A stretch of 64,000 nt of DNA from Nitratidesulfovibrio termitidis HI1 (GCF_000504305.1 NZ_KI632512.1:2613469-2677468), one strand, 5' to 3'; positions 8,549 through 18,875 are shown, numbered from the stretch's first letter. Numbers and translations: made by a program. Notes: a model not told the origin generated them from the sequence alone.

Positions 8549-9715
8549 TCAATCCCGCGCGTTCCGTCCTTCATCGCAAGCGGCAGGTCCGGCATTGCAG
8601 GCGCCCGGCGCGCAGGCGGAAGGCCCCACCGCAAGAATGAACTCGTTGCGCAAGTCCGGCTTGTTGTAGGCCAGCGGCGTGCCGTCCAGCAGGGTGACCG
8701 TGCCGCCCGCCCCTTCCAGCAACGCCTGGCCCGGCGCGGTATCCCACTCCCAGGTAGGGTGCATGCACGGAAAGACGTGCGCCACTCCCTCCGCCACCAG
8801 GCAGAATTTCAGCGGCCCGCCCGCCTGCATGCGCCGGTGCGGAAACAGCCCGGCGCGCAGCCTGTCCTGCGTCGCCGTGTCGGACGGCACGGGCACGGGC
8901 GCGGGCGCGCCGGGACGTCCCGGAAACGCCGCAGAGCAAATGTCCGCATGCGCGGCCAGATAGGCGTCCAGCCGGGGGGTGCGGCGCACCCGGCCCTGCA
9001 TCACCGTGGCCCGTTGCGGAAACACCCGCGCGGCGCGCACCGGCTCCGGCGGGGCGTCGTGTTCCAGCCGCCACGCGCCGCAGGCGCGCCCGCCGAACCA
9101 TGTCACCCCCAGGGCGGGAAAATGCAGGATGCCCGCCGTGGGGCGCCCCCGCTCCACCAGGGCCATGCACACCGCAAAGTCCCCTTCGCCGTTCAGGAAG
9201 CCGCGCGTACCGTCCAGCGGGTCCACCAGCAGAAAGCGCGGCCAGCCCGCACGCTCGGCATGCGGTGGGATGCGCCCTTCCTCGGACAGCACGGGCAGGC
9301 CGGGCCGCAGCCGGGCCAGTCCTTGGGCCAGCACGGCCTGCGAAGCTTCGTCCGCCTCGGTGACCGGAGAATCGTCGGCCTTGCGGCGGGTGCGCGGGGC
9401 GGCCCCGCCGCACCAGTGCAGGATGGTCCGGCCCGCCTCGATCACCAGGGGCAGCAGGTCGCGCAGGGGAAAGGACACGACGGAGGGCTGAACGCCTGGG
9501 GACGTGGCGGGCGCGCCCTCGGGCTGGGCCGCGTTGTCGGCGAGATCAATACGGCATGGACGGGCTGGGGGACGGGCTGGGGCGTCGGCGCAAGTGTCCG
9601 CAGGCACGGCCAGCACATCCGGCATCGCGCCCGGACATCCGTGCCCCGCCGCACAATTTCGTGCGCCCGCGCCATCGCGGCACTTATCGCGTTCTCTCCG
9701 CTTCCCGTCGGCCAT
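8549..9715 (-). CDS. CysQ-like 3'(2'),5'-bisphosphate nucleotidase / inositol-monophosphatase family
   Basis: The family metal-binding motifs are present: SEEG (in VLSEEGRIP), DPLDGTRGF, and the C-terminal WEWDTAPGQALLEGAGG block. The DPLDGTRGF and WDTAPGQALL forms favour CysQ, which removes the 3' phosphate from PAP or PAPS; in a sulfate reducer PAP is not a product of the main dissimilatory route, so the role may be housekeeping. The start at 9715 (MADGK) is preceded by GGAGG, but it gives an 80-residue Ala/Pro-rich N-terminal extension; MPDVL at 9625 or GTG at 9478 (just before PLRDLLPLVIEAG) are alternatives. It is divergent from the NlpC/P60 gene. Confidence 0.83.
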   Translation of the reverse strand: MADGKRRERDKCRDGAGARNCAAGHGCPGAMPDVLAVPADTCADAPARPPARPCRIDLADNAAQPEGAPATSPGVQPSVVSFPLRDLLPLVIEAGRTILHWCGGAAPRTRRKADDSPVTEADEASQAVLAQGLARLRPGLPVLSEEGRIPPHAERAGWPRFLLVDPLDGTRGFLNGEGDFAVCMALVERGRPTAGILHFPALGVTWFGGRACGAWRLEHDAPPEPVRAARVFPQRATVMQGRVRRTPRLDAYLAAHADICSAAFPGRPGAPAPVPVPSDTATQDRLRAGLFPHRRMQAGGPLKFCLVAEGVAHVFPCMHPTWEWDTAPGQALLEGAGGTVTLLDGTPLAYNKPDLRNEFILAVGPSACAPGACNAGPAACDEGRNARD

Positions 9716-9847
9716 CACGCCTCCGCATGCATGGGCATTTGCAGGATTTCGTGCTACATGGCGGCCATGCGCCCCGCACACTCCGCCGGTCTGAACCGGC
9801 GCGCGCACCCTGCCATCCTCGCCACCGCCGCTCCGCACCATGCCGGA

Positions 9848-10480
9848 ATGCGCGGCGCATCCCATTGCGCCCGTCGCACCGGCCACGCCCCTGCCGGTCA
9901 ACAGCCCGCCAATCGGATCGCCAACCGGGCCGCCGCCAGAAGCACGGCACGGCTGGCCGCGCTGACCGTCCTGCTGTTGTCCGTTGTGGCACTTGCGGGC
10001 TGCGCGGGCAAGCAGCAGATCGCCATCCCCCAGGAAACACCGCAGCAAATCCGCCAGCAAGCCCCTGCCGCGCCGTCGCAGGCGCTGGTGCGCACCGCCC
10101 GCTCCGCCCTGGGCGTGCCCTACCGCAACGGTGGCCGCACCCCGGCGGAAGGGTTCGACTGTTCGGGCTTCGTGTGGTGGACGTTCTACCAGCACGGGGT
10201 GAACCTGCCGCGCACCACCGAGGAGCAGGCCGCCTGCGGCAGCCCGGTCCCCCCCGGCAACGAACTGCGCCCCGCCGACATCATCGTGTTCCGTACCGGG
10301 TCAGGCCCGCTGGGGCTGCACACGGCCATCTACACCGGCGGCGGGCAGTTCGTGCACAGCCCCAAGCCCGGTGGCGCCGTGCGCGAGGAAAGCCTGACCG
10401 TGCATTACTGGCAGCGCGCCTTCATTGCCGCCCGGCGCATCTTCCGCCCGGCGGACCAGCCTGCAGCCAGCCAGCCCTGA
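9848..10480 (+). CDS. NlpC/P60 family cell-wall endopeptidase lipoprotein
   Basis: It has an N-terminal hydrophobic signal (LAALTVLLLSVVALAGC) ending in a lipobox, so it should be lipid-anchored, probably in the outer membrane. The NlpC/P60 domain follows: catalytic Cys in FDCSGFVWW, the TTEEQ and RPADIIVF blocks, and the catalytic His in LHTAIYTGGGQFVHSP. Such enzymes cut peptide bonds in peptidoglycan stem peptides. The start is uncertain: ATG 9848 gives a long arginine-rich n-region of about 38 residues; ATG 9767 and 9758 would make it longer. It is a single gene, divergent from the CysQ-like gene. Confidence 0.85.
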   Translation: MRGASHCARRTGHAPAGQQPANRIANRAAARSTARLAALTVLLLSVVALAGCAGKQQIAIPQETPQQIRQQAPAAPSQALVRTARSALGVPYRNGGRTPAEGFDCSGFVWWTFYQHGVNLPRTTEEQAACGSPVPPGNELRPADIIVFRTGSGPLGLHTAIYTGGGQFVHSPKPGGAVREESLTVHYWQRAFIAARRIFRPADQPAASQP

Positions 10481-10610
10481 ATTCCGTCTGTCCCGCCCCA
10501 GCCCGGCCCGACGCAAACCCGGCTCCCCCCCCCCCGAATCCGCGTATCCTGCCCCCGTTCACCCTGCGCCGCCCGCCGTCACCGACGCAACCCGCAGAAC
10601 CATGACGCCA

Positions 10611-10646
10611 CACGCCAGGCATCCCCAACACGCCAGGCATCCCCAA
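10611..10646. repeat. 18-bp tandem duplication
   Basis: Two exact copies of CACGCCAGGCATCCCCAA next to each other, just beyond the HU terminator. An 11-base C run lies upstream at 10525-10535. Confidence 0.85.
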
Positions 10647-10680
10647 AGAAAACGGCCGCACCCCGAAGGATGCGGCCGTT
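10645..10680 (-). terminator. Intrinsic terminator of the HU gene
   Basis: A perfect 10-bp stem (10651-10660 with 10671-10680). On the minus strand it is followed by TTCTTT. Confidence 0.8.
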
Positions 10681-10700
10681 CGCGTCCGGACGCGTGAATG

Positions 10701-10988
10701 CTACGTGTTCAGGCCTTCGACCAGGGTCTTGGCGGCCATGAACTTCACGGCCTTGCGGGCCGGAATGGAAATGCTCTGACCGGTCTGGGGGTTCCGGCCC
10801 GTGCGGGCGGCCCGCTCGGTGACCGAGAACGCGCCCACGCCGGGCAGACGCACGCCAGCGCCGTTGGCAACGCCATCGGCGAGCACGCGGCAGAACGCGT
10901 CATACGCCTTTTCGGCGCTCACCTTGGTCACGAACACATCGGGCAGCGCCTCTTTGAGGGCGGCAACAAATTCAGCCTTGGTCAACAT
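10701..10988 (-). CDS. HU/IHF-family DNA-binding protein
   Basis: A 95-residue protein, the usual length of HU. It has the family pattern of an N-terminal dimerisation helix pair (MLTKAEFVAALKEAL), the GVGAF turn, and the beta-arm RTGRNPQTGQSISIPARKAVKF whose RNP segment contacts the minor groove. The start is firm (AAGGAGGA a few bases upstream). It packages and bends DNA in the nucleoid as a dimer. It is one gene with its own terminator. The N-terminal half is less conserved than in main HU proteins, so it may be one of several HU paralogues. Confidence 0.93.
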   Translation of the reverse strand: MLTKAEFVAALKEALPDVFVTKVSAEKAYDAFCRVLADGVANGAGVRLPGVGAFSVTERAARTGRNPQTGQSISIPARKAVKFMAAKTLVEGLNT

Positions 10989-11253
10989 CAGGATGTCCTC
11001 CTTGCGCTATGCGGATTTCCCCCCGTAACCAAACCACGGTCAGCATGTCCCACCCTATGCAGTGACCTCGTTTTCTTGTCAATCGTTTCACGGCCCGCAA
11101 ACCAAGGATTCACGCGGTTTTCCCCTGCCGCCCCCCGTTCTGTTGCGCTTGGTTCGCATTGCGTATAGGAGAAATGATGCACACGGCCCCAGAGCAACAG
11201 GCATTGCGCACCCCCAGGACTGCGCATCCGCCACAACGCCACGGGAGCGCACC

Positions 11254-11973
11254 ATGCCAAGCCCCCTGCCGCGCGATTCCGCACAGTCCGCGCAACCGTC
11301 CGACGACGGCCTGCTGACCATCGCCGACATCGCCCGCCGCCTTGCCCTGCCGGAATCCACCGCGCGCTACTACTGCAAGCGCTTCGCGGCATTCATGCCC
11401 ACTGTGGGCGATGGGCGCCGCCGCCGTTACCGCGCGGATACCCTGACCATCATCGAAGCCATCATCGAGGCCATGCACACCGCCCGCACCGCCAGCGCGG
11501 TGGAGGCCATCCTGGCGCGACGCTTTCCCCGCAATGCCGCCGCCCAGCCCGCACCGCCCCGTGGCAACGCTGCGGACGGCACTTCCGCAACAGCCCGCAC
11601 CGCAAGCGCCGCGCCCCAGCAGGTACAGCCGATACCCGTACCGGACGGCGCCCCTGCGGTTCCGCCGGTGCCCATGGGCGGCGTGGAACCGGGGCATGCG
11701 TTGTACGCGCTCATCGAACACCAGACCCGCGCCCTGGACACCATCGCCGCCGCACTGTCCACCCTGGCGGCCCGGCAGTCGGCCATCGACCTGCTGGCCG
11801 ACCTGGCCCGCACCGCCGAAGGCGAGGTGGGCACCATCCGCAAGGATGTGGAAACCCTGCGCCTGCTGCTGGATTCTTCCGAAAAGATTCACCAGCAGGA
11901 CCTGGACCAGTTGCGCGACTGGCTGGGCCGGGTCATCGCCGACCGGCGGCAGCGGGTACGCGACCAGGTGTAG
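11254..11973 (+). CDS. MerR-like helix-turn-helix regulator with C-terminal coiled coil
   Basis: A 239-residue protein. Residues about 18-65 are a winged helix-turn-helix of the MerR kind (LTIADIARRLALPESTARYYCKRF, then GRRRRYRADTLTIIEAI). A Pro/Ala-rich linker (about 95-145) separates it from an alpha-helical, probably coiled-coil tail (about 150-239, ALYALIEHQTRALDTIAAALSTL). There are no conserved metal cysteines, so it is not a classical metal sensor. The form resembles MerR-domain proteins found near chromosome partition or phage genes, but no such partner lies next to it. The start ATG 11254 has GGAG upstream. Its targets are unknown. Confidence 0.72.
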   Translation: MPSPLPRDSAQSAQPSDDGLLTIADIARRLALPESTARYYCKRFAAFMPTVGDGRRRRYRADTLTIIEAIIEAMHTARTASAVEAILARRFPRNAAAQPAPPRGNAADGTSATARTASAAPQQVQPIPVPDGAPAVPPVPMGGVEPGHALYALIEHQTRALDTIAAALSTLAARQSAIDLLADLARTAEGEVGTIRKDVETLRLLLDSSEKIHQQDLDQLRDWLGRVIADRRQRVRDQV

Positions 11974-12541
11974 TAGATATAGCCGGGCGCGGCGGCACGG
12001 CCCCCACCGCCCGCGGTCGGCATTCCCTCCGTGCGGTGCCGCACGGAGACGGGTGCGCGGCACCACCCCATGGGGTCCGGGCCAATGACCGCGCCCAGGC
12101 CCCCCCGTCCGCCATGCGCGTCAGTCCGCCACGCCCGGCGGGGCGCCTGCACCGCATGCAGGCCGCACGGGGGGGGGGGTGCAGCGGCGCTCCTCATCCC
12201 CCCGAAGGTTCCGGACACCGCTCCTCCGTTCCCCCCGCCCCCACATTTCGCTGCCTTGCCAACCTCCTGTTTTCCCCACCCGCCCCTTTCGCGCATCTTT
12301 TTTTCCGCCCGATATTCCGGCGCATTATGTCGTATTACGAAATGCCAGCAAATTGTCATATCGTACGTCCGCCCTGTAGCCGCGCCACCTTGCCGCCCCC
12401 GCGCAGTGATTGTGGAAAAATTCTAGAGTCTGGATTTTCCCGTTCCGGCGGGTTACACCCCTGTGTGGTCACAACTGCACCCACGAAAAATTTCCCATTC
12501 CAATTCAACGAATTACAAAAACATCATCGGAAAACAGCCAC
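11974..12541. other. Long leader upstream of nrdJ
   Basis: About 570 bases without a credible gene. The first 200 are GC-rich and include a run of eleven G (12169-12179). The part after 12300 is AT-richer (GCATTATGTCGTATTACG, CAAATTGTCATATCG) and probably holds the nrdJ promoter. I found no NrdR box and no cobalamin riboswitch. Confidence 0.5.
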
Positions 12542-14872
12542 ATGACAGCGCCAGCGAACCAGCCCCTGCCCACCCCGCCCGCCATGCCCGAAGCCCTGCC
12601 CGACGTGGCCCTGAACCCCAACGCCAAGGTCGTGCTGGCCAAGCGGTACTACCGCAAGGGCCCCGACGGCACCCCGCAGGAAGACGCCCGCACGCTGTTC
12701 TGGCGCATTGCCGGGGCCATTGCCGCCGAGGAAGGCAAGTACAAGAAGTCGCCCTACAAGGCCGACGCGCTGGCCCGCGAATTCTACGACCTGATGACCG
12801 GCTGGAAATTCCTGCCCAACTCGCCCACCCTGATGAACGCCGGCACGGAGCTTGGCCAGCTTTCCGCCTGCTTCGTGCTGCCCGTGGGCGACTCCATCGA
12901 GGAAATCTTCGACGCCGTGAAGCACGCCGCCATGATCCACAAGTCCGGCGGCGGCACCGGCTTTTCCTTTTCGCGCCTGCGGCCCAAGGAGGCCCGCGTG
13001 GGCTCCACCGGCGGGGTGGCCTCCGGCCCGGTGTCCTTCCTGCGCATCTTCAACACCGCCACCGAGCAGATCAAGCAGGGCGGCACCCGGCGCGGGGCCA
13101 ACATGGGCATCCTGCGCATCGACCACCCGGACATCATCGAATTCATCCGCGCCAAAGAGCGCGACGGCGAATTCAACAACTTCAACCTGTCCGTGGGGCT
13201 GACCGAAGCCTTCATGAAGGCCGTGGAGGCCGACGAGGAATACGACCTTGTCGCCCCGCACTCCGGCCAGGTGCGCGAACGGCTGAAGGCCCGCAAGGTC
13301 TTCGAGATGCTGGTGCAGAAGGCCTGGGAAAGCGGCGACCCGGGCATCGTGTTCCTGGACCGTATCAACCGCGACAACCCCACCCCCAAGCAGGGCGAGA
13401 TCGAATCCACCAACCCCTGCGGCGAACAGCCGCTGCTGCCCTACGAGGCCTGCAACCTGGGGTCCATCAACCTTTCCGCGTTCTTCGTGCCCGGCACCCC
13501 CTCTGCCCCCACGGCGGCCACGGCCAAGGACGGCAGCCTGCCGCATCCCTCGCCGGAAAAGGCCGTCGACTGGGCGGAACTGAAGCGGGTCATCCACCTT
13601 GGCGTGCGCTTTCTGGACAACGTCATCGACGCCTCGCGCTTTCCGCTGGAGCGCATTACCGAAACCGTGCACCGCAACCGCAAGATCGGCCTTGGCGTCA
13701 TGGGCTGGGCCGACCTGCTGTACCAGTTGGGCATTCCCTACGACAGCCAGGAAGCCATCGGCCTTGGCGAACGCGTCATGCAGTTCGTGCTGGACGAGGG
13801 CCGCGCCGCCTCCAAGGTGCTGGCCAAGGAACGCGGGCCCTTCCCGGCCTATGCGGAATCGACCTTTGCCGAACGCGACATGGGCCCCTACCGCAACGCC
13901 ACGGTGACCACCATTGCGCCTACCGGCACCCTGTCCATCATTGCCGGGTGCTCGTCGGGCATCGAACCGCTGTTCGCGCTGTGCTTCTCGCGCAACGTCA
14001 TGGACGGCGAACGCCTGGTGGAGGTGAACCCCCACTTCGAGGCGGCCCTGCAGGACACCGGCAGCCACAGCAAGAAGCTGATGGAAGCCGTGGCCGAAAA
14101 GGGCACCATCCAAGCCATGGACCACCTGCCCGAAGACCTGCGCCGGGTATACGTGACCGCCATGGACATCGCCCCGGTGTGGCACCTGCGCATGCAGGCC
14201 GCCTTCCAGAAGTACACCGACAACGCCGTGTCCAAGACCGTGAACCTGCCCAACTCCGCCAGCATCGACGACATTCGCGCCATCTACTGGATGGCCTACG
14301 AGCAGGGCTGCAAGGGCGTCACCGTGTACCGCGACGGCTGCAAGTCCGTGCAGGTGCTGTGCACCGGCGAGGGCGAAAAGAAGGACGAGGGCAAGGACGA
14401 CGGCGACCACAAGAGCGCCGTGCGCCAGCGCCCGGACATCGTCTACGGCTTCACCCAGAAGGTGCCCACCGGCCTTGGGGCCATGTACCTGACCGTCAAC
14501 GAGGCCAACGGCAAGCCCTTCGAGGTGTTCGCCACCATCGGCAAGTCGGGCCGGTCCATCACCGCCAAGGCCGAGGCCATAGGCCGTCTGGTGTCGCTGG
14601 CCCTGCGCTCCGGCGTGGAAGTGCGCGACATCGTCCAGCAGCTCAAGGGCATTGGCGGCGAACACCCGGTGTTCCAGAAGAAGGGCCTCTTGCTGTCCAT
14701 CCCCGACGCCATCTCGTGGGTGCTGGAAAACCGCTACCTGAGGGGCGAACTGCCCCCCCACGGCCCGGTGAACGAACTGGACAAGCAGCGCTGCCCCGAT
14801 TGCGGCGAGGACCTGGTATTCCAGGAAGGCTGCTACATCTGCCCCGGCTGTGGCTTTACCAAGTGCGGGTAG
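12542..14872 (+). CDS. nrdJ: Adenosylcobalamin-dependent (class II) ribonucleotide reductase
   Basis: A 776-residue protein that reduces ribonucleotides to deoxyribonucleotides using a radical made from adenosylcobalamin. Seen in sequence: the N-terminal region (FLPNSPTLMNAG), the disulfide and substrate loops (QLSACFVLPV, HKSGGGTGFSFSRLRP), the active-site cluster NPCGEQPLLPYEACNLGSINL, and the PTGTLSIIAGCSSGIEP segment. A TSCPD-like region and a C-terminal zinc ribbon (CPDCG and CPGCG) that is typical of the vitamin B12 type close the protein. Between the NPCGEQ block and the next domain is a short Pro/Ala/Thr spacer. The start at 12542 (MTAPANQ) has no strong ribosome site. It is monocistronic and ends in a strong hairpin. 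Confidence 0.95.
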   Translation: MTAPANQPLPTPPAMPEALPDVALNPNAKVVLAKRYYRKGPDGTPQEDARTLFWRIAGAIAAEEGKYKKSPYKADALAREFYDLMTGWKFLPNSPTLMNAGTELGQLSACFVLPVGDSIEEIFDAVKHAAMIHKSGGGTGFSFSRLRPKEARVGSTGGVASGPVSFLRIFNTATEQIKQGGTRRGANMGILRIDHPDIIEFIRAKERDGEFNNFNLSVGLTEAFMKAVEADEEYDLVAPHSGQVRERLKARKVFEMLVQKAWESGDPGIVFLDRINRDNPTPKQGEIESTNPCGEQPLLPYEACNLGSINLSAFFVPGTPSAPTAATAKDGSLPHPSPEKAVDWAELKRVIHLGVRFLDNVIDASRFPLERITETVHRNRKIGLGVMGWADLLYQLGIPYDSQEAIGLGERVMQFVLDEGRAASKVLAKERGPFPAYAESTFAERDMGPYRNATVTTIAPTGTLSIIAGCSSGIEPLFALCFSRNVMDGERLVEVNPHFEAALQDTGSHSKKLMEAVAEKGTIQAMDHLPEDLRRVYVTAMDIAPVWHLRMQAAFQKYTDNAVSKTVNLPNSASIDDIRAIYWMAYEQGCKGVTVYRDGCKSVQVLCTGEGEKKDEGKDDGDHKSAVRQRPDIVYGFTQKVPTGLGAMYLTVNEANGKPFEVFATIGKSGRSITAKAEAIGRLVSLALRSGVEVRDIVQQLKGIGGEHPVFQKKGLLLSIPDAISWVLENRYLRGELPPHGPVNELDKQRCPDCGEDLVFQEGCYICPGCGFTKCG

Positions 14873-14892
14873 GAAAAATCAGGCAAGAATAA

Positions 14893-14932
14893 CCGGAGGA
14901 AGAAACCTTTTGGAAAAGGTTTCTTCCTCCGG
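14893..14932 (+). terminator. Terminator hairpin after nrdJ (core copy of the dispersed repeat)
   Basis: A perfect 19-bp stem (14893-14911 with 14914-14932) around GG. It is followed by CTCCATCTTCCAAAACTTTT, the same flank that follows the hairpins at 16845 and 21751, so it belongs to the dispersed repeat family. The repeat similarity extends to about 14965. Confidence 0.8.
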
Positions 14933-15057
14933 ACCTCCATCTTCCAAAACTTTTCATTTGGGCTCTCCCCCCATATTTTTCATCCGGTCACGCCCCACGC
15001 CTCTCCTGTCCCTTGCCCCTTGCAAAGTCGCGCGGGCTTTGCTTTGATGCGGCCAGC

Positions 15058-15917
<860 letters not shown>

Positions 15918-15918
<1 letters not shown>

Positions 15919-16811
15919 TGCGCACCTTCTTCCGCCTGCTGGGCCGTGGCGTGGCCGACCTGTTCCTGCACCCGTGGGCGCAACTGCTGTCCATGGCGGC
16001 GGTAACGCTGGTGGTCTTCCTGTCCGGACTGCTGCTGATGGCGCTGGCCACGGTGGACGCCGAACTCAGTGCCTCGCGCGGGGAAACGGTGTACCAGGTG
16101 TACTGGCGCCCCGGCACGGACATGACCCACGTGCGCGGCCAATGGGAAGAACTGCGCCACATGCCCTGGCTGGCCAGTCTGGAAACCTACAGCCCCGACG
16201 AAGCGCTGACGGCGCTGGCCCGCCGCATGGGCGAGACGGGTGGCCAGGCCACCGGGCTGGACATGGGTTTTCTGTCCGGCAAAAGCCCCTTGCCGCCTAC
16301 GGCCCTGCTGACCTTTGCCCCGCGCGAGGCCGACCCCGAAAAGTGGACCGCCGAAACCCAGGGTTTTCTCAAGGCCATGCCCGGCGTAGAGCGCGTGGCC
16401 GCATCGCCCCTGCGCGACGAACTGGGCAAGGCGTGGCGTTCGGCCAGCCGCTTCGTGATCTGGCCCACCGTGGGCTTTCTGGGCGTGGTGCTGGCGCTGG
16501 TGGTGGGCAACACCGTGCGGCTCACCCTGTCCACCCGACGGGAAGAAATCGAAATCCTGCAACTGGTGGGGGCGCGCAACGGGTACATCCGTCTGCCCCT
16601 GATGGTGGCCGGTGCGCTGCAAGGCCTGCTGGGCAGTGGCCTGGCCTGCCTGCTGCTGCTTGTTGTCCACTGGCGCTACCGCACCGCGCTCAACGTGCCG
16701 CCCCTGCTGCTGGAACTGCGCCTGCCCCCGCCGGAACAGGCCGCCCTGCTGCTGGCCGTGCCCGTGCTCATGGGCATTCTGGGCAGCTGGATTGCCGTCC
16801 GCAGCCGCTAG
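15918..16811 (+). CDS. ftsX: Cell division permease FtsX
   Basis: A 297-residue membrane protein with the FtsX layout: cytoplasmic N-terminus, TM1 (about 25-45, [19 protein letters not shown]), a periplasmic loop of about 120 residues ([18 protein letters not shown] onwards), then three TM segments (about 176-195, 225-250 and 270-292) with the [14 protein letters not shown] motif between TM2 and TM3. It is translationally coupled to ftsE by TGATG. It should pass ATP-driven conformational change from FtsE to cell-wall hydrolase partners. The downstream repeat provides a terminator. Confidence 0.92.
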
Positions 16812-16844
16812 GGGTACATGTTTTTCAGAACCCAAGGCACTTTC

Positions 16845-17135
16845 GGGGGAAGGGGAGAAGGCCCTTTTGGAAAAGGGCCTTCTCCCCTTCCCCCGGTCCC
16901 CCATCCCCTCATCCCCAAAACTTTTTATTTGGGTTTACGCCGTTCGTTCACAGCTGCCTCAAAATCTTCATCACCCCGCCAACACTTCATACTTTGACCA
17001 AATAAAAGTTTTGCGGGGTGGAGAGGGGGTGCGGGGGAGAGGAGGGGAGCTTTTCGCTATGCGATCGCCATCCGTAAGGTTCGCGCCAAGCGCTCACCTA
17101 ACGGCTGCCGTAAAAGCTCCCCTCCTCTCCCCCGC
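16845..17135. repeat. Mirrored pair of dispersed-repeat terminators between ftsX and ilvD
   Basis: Left unit: perfect 24-bp stem 16845-16868 with 16871-16894, then CCCCAAAACTTTTTATTTGGG. Right unit is its mirror: CCAAATAAAAGTTTTG (from 16999), then a stem 17031-17054 with 17112-17135 (24 bp, perfect) whose loop is filled by a 57-bp second element. Between them lie about 60 bases without gene. The left hairpin suits termination after ftsX; the right one sits in the ilvD leader. Confidence 0.85.
17055..17111. repeat. Nested ~57-bp mini-element in a hairpin loop
   Basis: It contains GCGATCGCCATCCGTAAGG and CACCTAACGGCTGCCGT, ends that form an imperfect inverted repeat. It lies exactly between the TTTT and AAAA at the apex of the 24-bp hairpin. 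Related copies: 24494-24550, 57642-57691 (reverse), 57761-57811 (reverse) and, more divergent, 56312-56359. Confidence 0.8.
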
Positions 17136-17172
17136 AAAAACAGCACTCTCGGCAAACAAGAGGACGCAGACA

Positions 17173-18840
17173 ATGCGCAGCAAGAAGATGACCCATGGAT
17201 TGGAGAAGGCCCCGCACCGTTCGCTGCTGCATGCCCTGGGGCTGACGCGCGAGGAAATCAAGCGCCCGCTGGTGGGCGTGGTGAACTCTGCCAACGAGGT
17301 GGTGCCCGGCCACGTGCATTTGCACACCATTGCCGAGGCGGTGAAGGCCGGGGTACGCGCGGCGGGCGGCACGCCCATGGAATTTCCGGCCATTGCGGTC
17401 TGTGATGGTTTGGCCATGAACCACGAGGGCATGCATTTTTCGCTGCCGTCGCGCGAGATCATTGCCGATTCCATCGAGATCATGGCCACGGCGCACCCCT
17501 TCGACGCGCTGGTGTTCATCCCCAACTGTGACAAGTCGGTGCCCGGCATGCTGATGGCCATGCTGCGGCTGGACATTCCGTCCATCATGGTCAGCGGCGG
17601 CCCCATGCTGGCGGGCGGCACCCTGGCGGGCCGCACCGACCTGATCAGCGTGTTCGAGGCCGTGGGCCGCGTGCAGCGCGGCGACATGACCATGGCCGAA
17701 CTGGACGAGATGACCGAAACGGCCTGCCCCGGCTGCGGTTCGTGCGCGGGCATGTTCACGGCCAACACCATGAACTGCATGGCCGAGACCATGGGCCTTG
17801 CCCTGCCCGGCAACGGCACCATCCCGGCGGTGACGGCGGCGCGCGTGCGTCTTGCCAAGCACGCGGGCATGAAGGTGATGGAACTGCTGGAAAAGAACAT
17901 CACCCCGCGCTCCATCGTCACCCCGCGCGCGGTGGCCAATGCCGTGGCCGTGGACATGGCCCTGGGCGGCTCCACCAACACGGTGCTGCACCTGCCCGCC
18001 GTGTTCGGCGAGGCCGGGCTGGACCTGACGCTGGACATCTTCGACGAGGTCAGCCGCAAGACCCCCAACCTGTGCAAGCTTTCCCCGGCCGGGCACCACC
18101 ACATCCAGGACCTGCACGCCGCAGGCGGCATCCCGGCGGTGATGGCGGAACTGACCAGGAAGGGGCTGGTGGATACCTCGGTCATGACCGTCACTGGCAA
18201 GACCCTGGCCGAAAACCTGGCCGAGCTGAACGCGCGCGTGCTCAATCAGGATGTAATACATTCCGTAGACGCTCCGTATTCGGCACAGGGCGGCATCGCC
18301 ATCCTGAAGGGTTCGCTGGCCCCGCAGGGCGCGGTGGTCAAGCAGTCTGCCGTGGCGCCGGAAATGATGGTGCGCGAAGCCGTGGCCCGAGTGTTCGATT
18401 CCGAGGGCGAAGCCCACGCCGCCATCATGGGCGGCAAGATCAGCAAAGGCGACGCCATCATTATCCGCTACGAAGGCCCGCGCGGCGGCCCCGGCATGCG
18501 CGAGATGCTGTCGCCCACCGCCGCCATTGCTGGCATGGGCCTGGGGGCGGACGTGGCGCTGATCACCGATGGCCGCTTCAGCGGCGGCACGCGTGGCGCG
18601 GCCATCGGGCACGTTTCGCCGGAGGCTGCCGACGGCGGCAACATCGGGCTGGTCAAGGAAGGCGACCGCATCCTCATCGACATTCCGGCCCGCAGGCTGG
18701 ACCTGCTGGTGGACGAGGCGGAACTGGCAGCCCGGCGCGAAACCTTTGTGCCGCTGGAAAAGCCGGTCACTTCGCCCCTGCTGCGCCGCTATGCCCGCCA
18801 GGTGACCAGCGCGGCCACCGGGGCCATGTTCCGCAAGTAG
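17173..18840 (+). CDS. ilvD: Dihydroxy-acid dehydratase
   Basis: A 555-residue enzyme of isoleucine and valine synthesis that dehydrates 2,3-dihydroxy-3-methyl acids to 2-oxo acids. The three cysteines expected to hold the Fe-S cluster are seen in NCDKSVPGM and [19 protein letters not shown]. The [19 protein letters not shown] and [10 protein letters not shown] motifs are intact. The ATG at 17173 has GAGG 10 bases upstream. The leader contains a mirrored terminator repeat that ends 37 bases before the start, which could reduce or gate transcription from upstream. It is followed by a strong terminator, so it is monocistronic. Confidence 0.95.
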   Translation: MRSKKMTHGLEKAPHRSLLHALGLTREEIKRPLVGVVNSANEVVPGHVHLHTIAEAVKAGVRAAGGTPMEFPAIAVCDGLAMNHEGMHFSLPSREIIADSIEIMATAHPFDALVFIPNCDKSVPGMLMAMLRLDIPSIMVSGGPMLAGGTLAGRTDLISVFEAVGRVQRGDMTMAELDEMTETACPGCGSCAGMFTANTMNCMAETMGLALPGNGTIPAVTAARVRLAKHAGMKVMELLEKNITPRSIVTPRAVANAVAVDMALGGSTNTVLHLPAVFGEAGLDLTLDIFDEVSRKTPNLCKLSPAGHHHIQDLHAAGGIPAVMAELTRKGLVDTSVMTVTGKTLAENLAELNARVLNQDVIHSVDAPYSAQGGIAILKGSLAPQGAVVKQSAVAPEMMVREAVARVFDSEGEAHAAIMGGKISKGDAIIIRYEGPRGGPGMREMLSPTAAIAGMGLGADVALITDGRFSGGTRGAAIGHVSPEAADGGNIGLVKEGDRILIDIPARRLDLLVDEAELAARRETFVPLEKPVTSPLLRRYARQVTSAATGAMFRK

Positions 18841-18875
18841 CCCGCAGAAACGCCCGCACTCCGCTGCATTCATTG

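Noticed and set aside
12300-12541. Cobalamin riboswitch or NrdR box upstream of nrdJ
   Set aside because: I looked for the riboswitch core seen before metE and for NrdR-type repeats and found neither.
12463-14892. An 809-residue open frame overlapping nrdJ, and a 745-residue one on the other strand
   Set aside because: nrdJ explains the region with full-length conserved motifs; the others have shadow composition (Arg/His/Pro or Gly/Val/Leu).
17055-17111. Possible integron attC site (ACCTAAC resembles its core)
   Set aside because: The matching GTTRRRY core at the other end is missing, and the copies sit in hairpin loops, not between cassettes.
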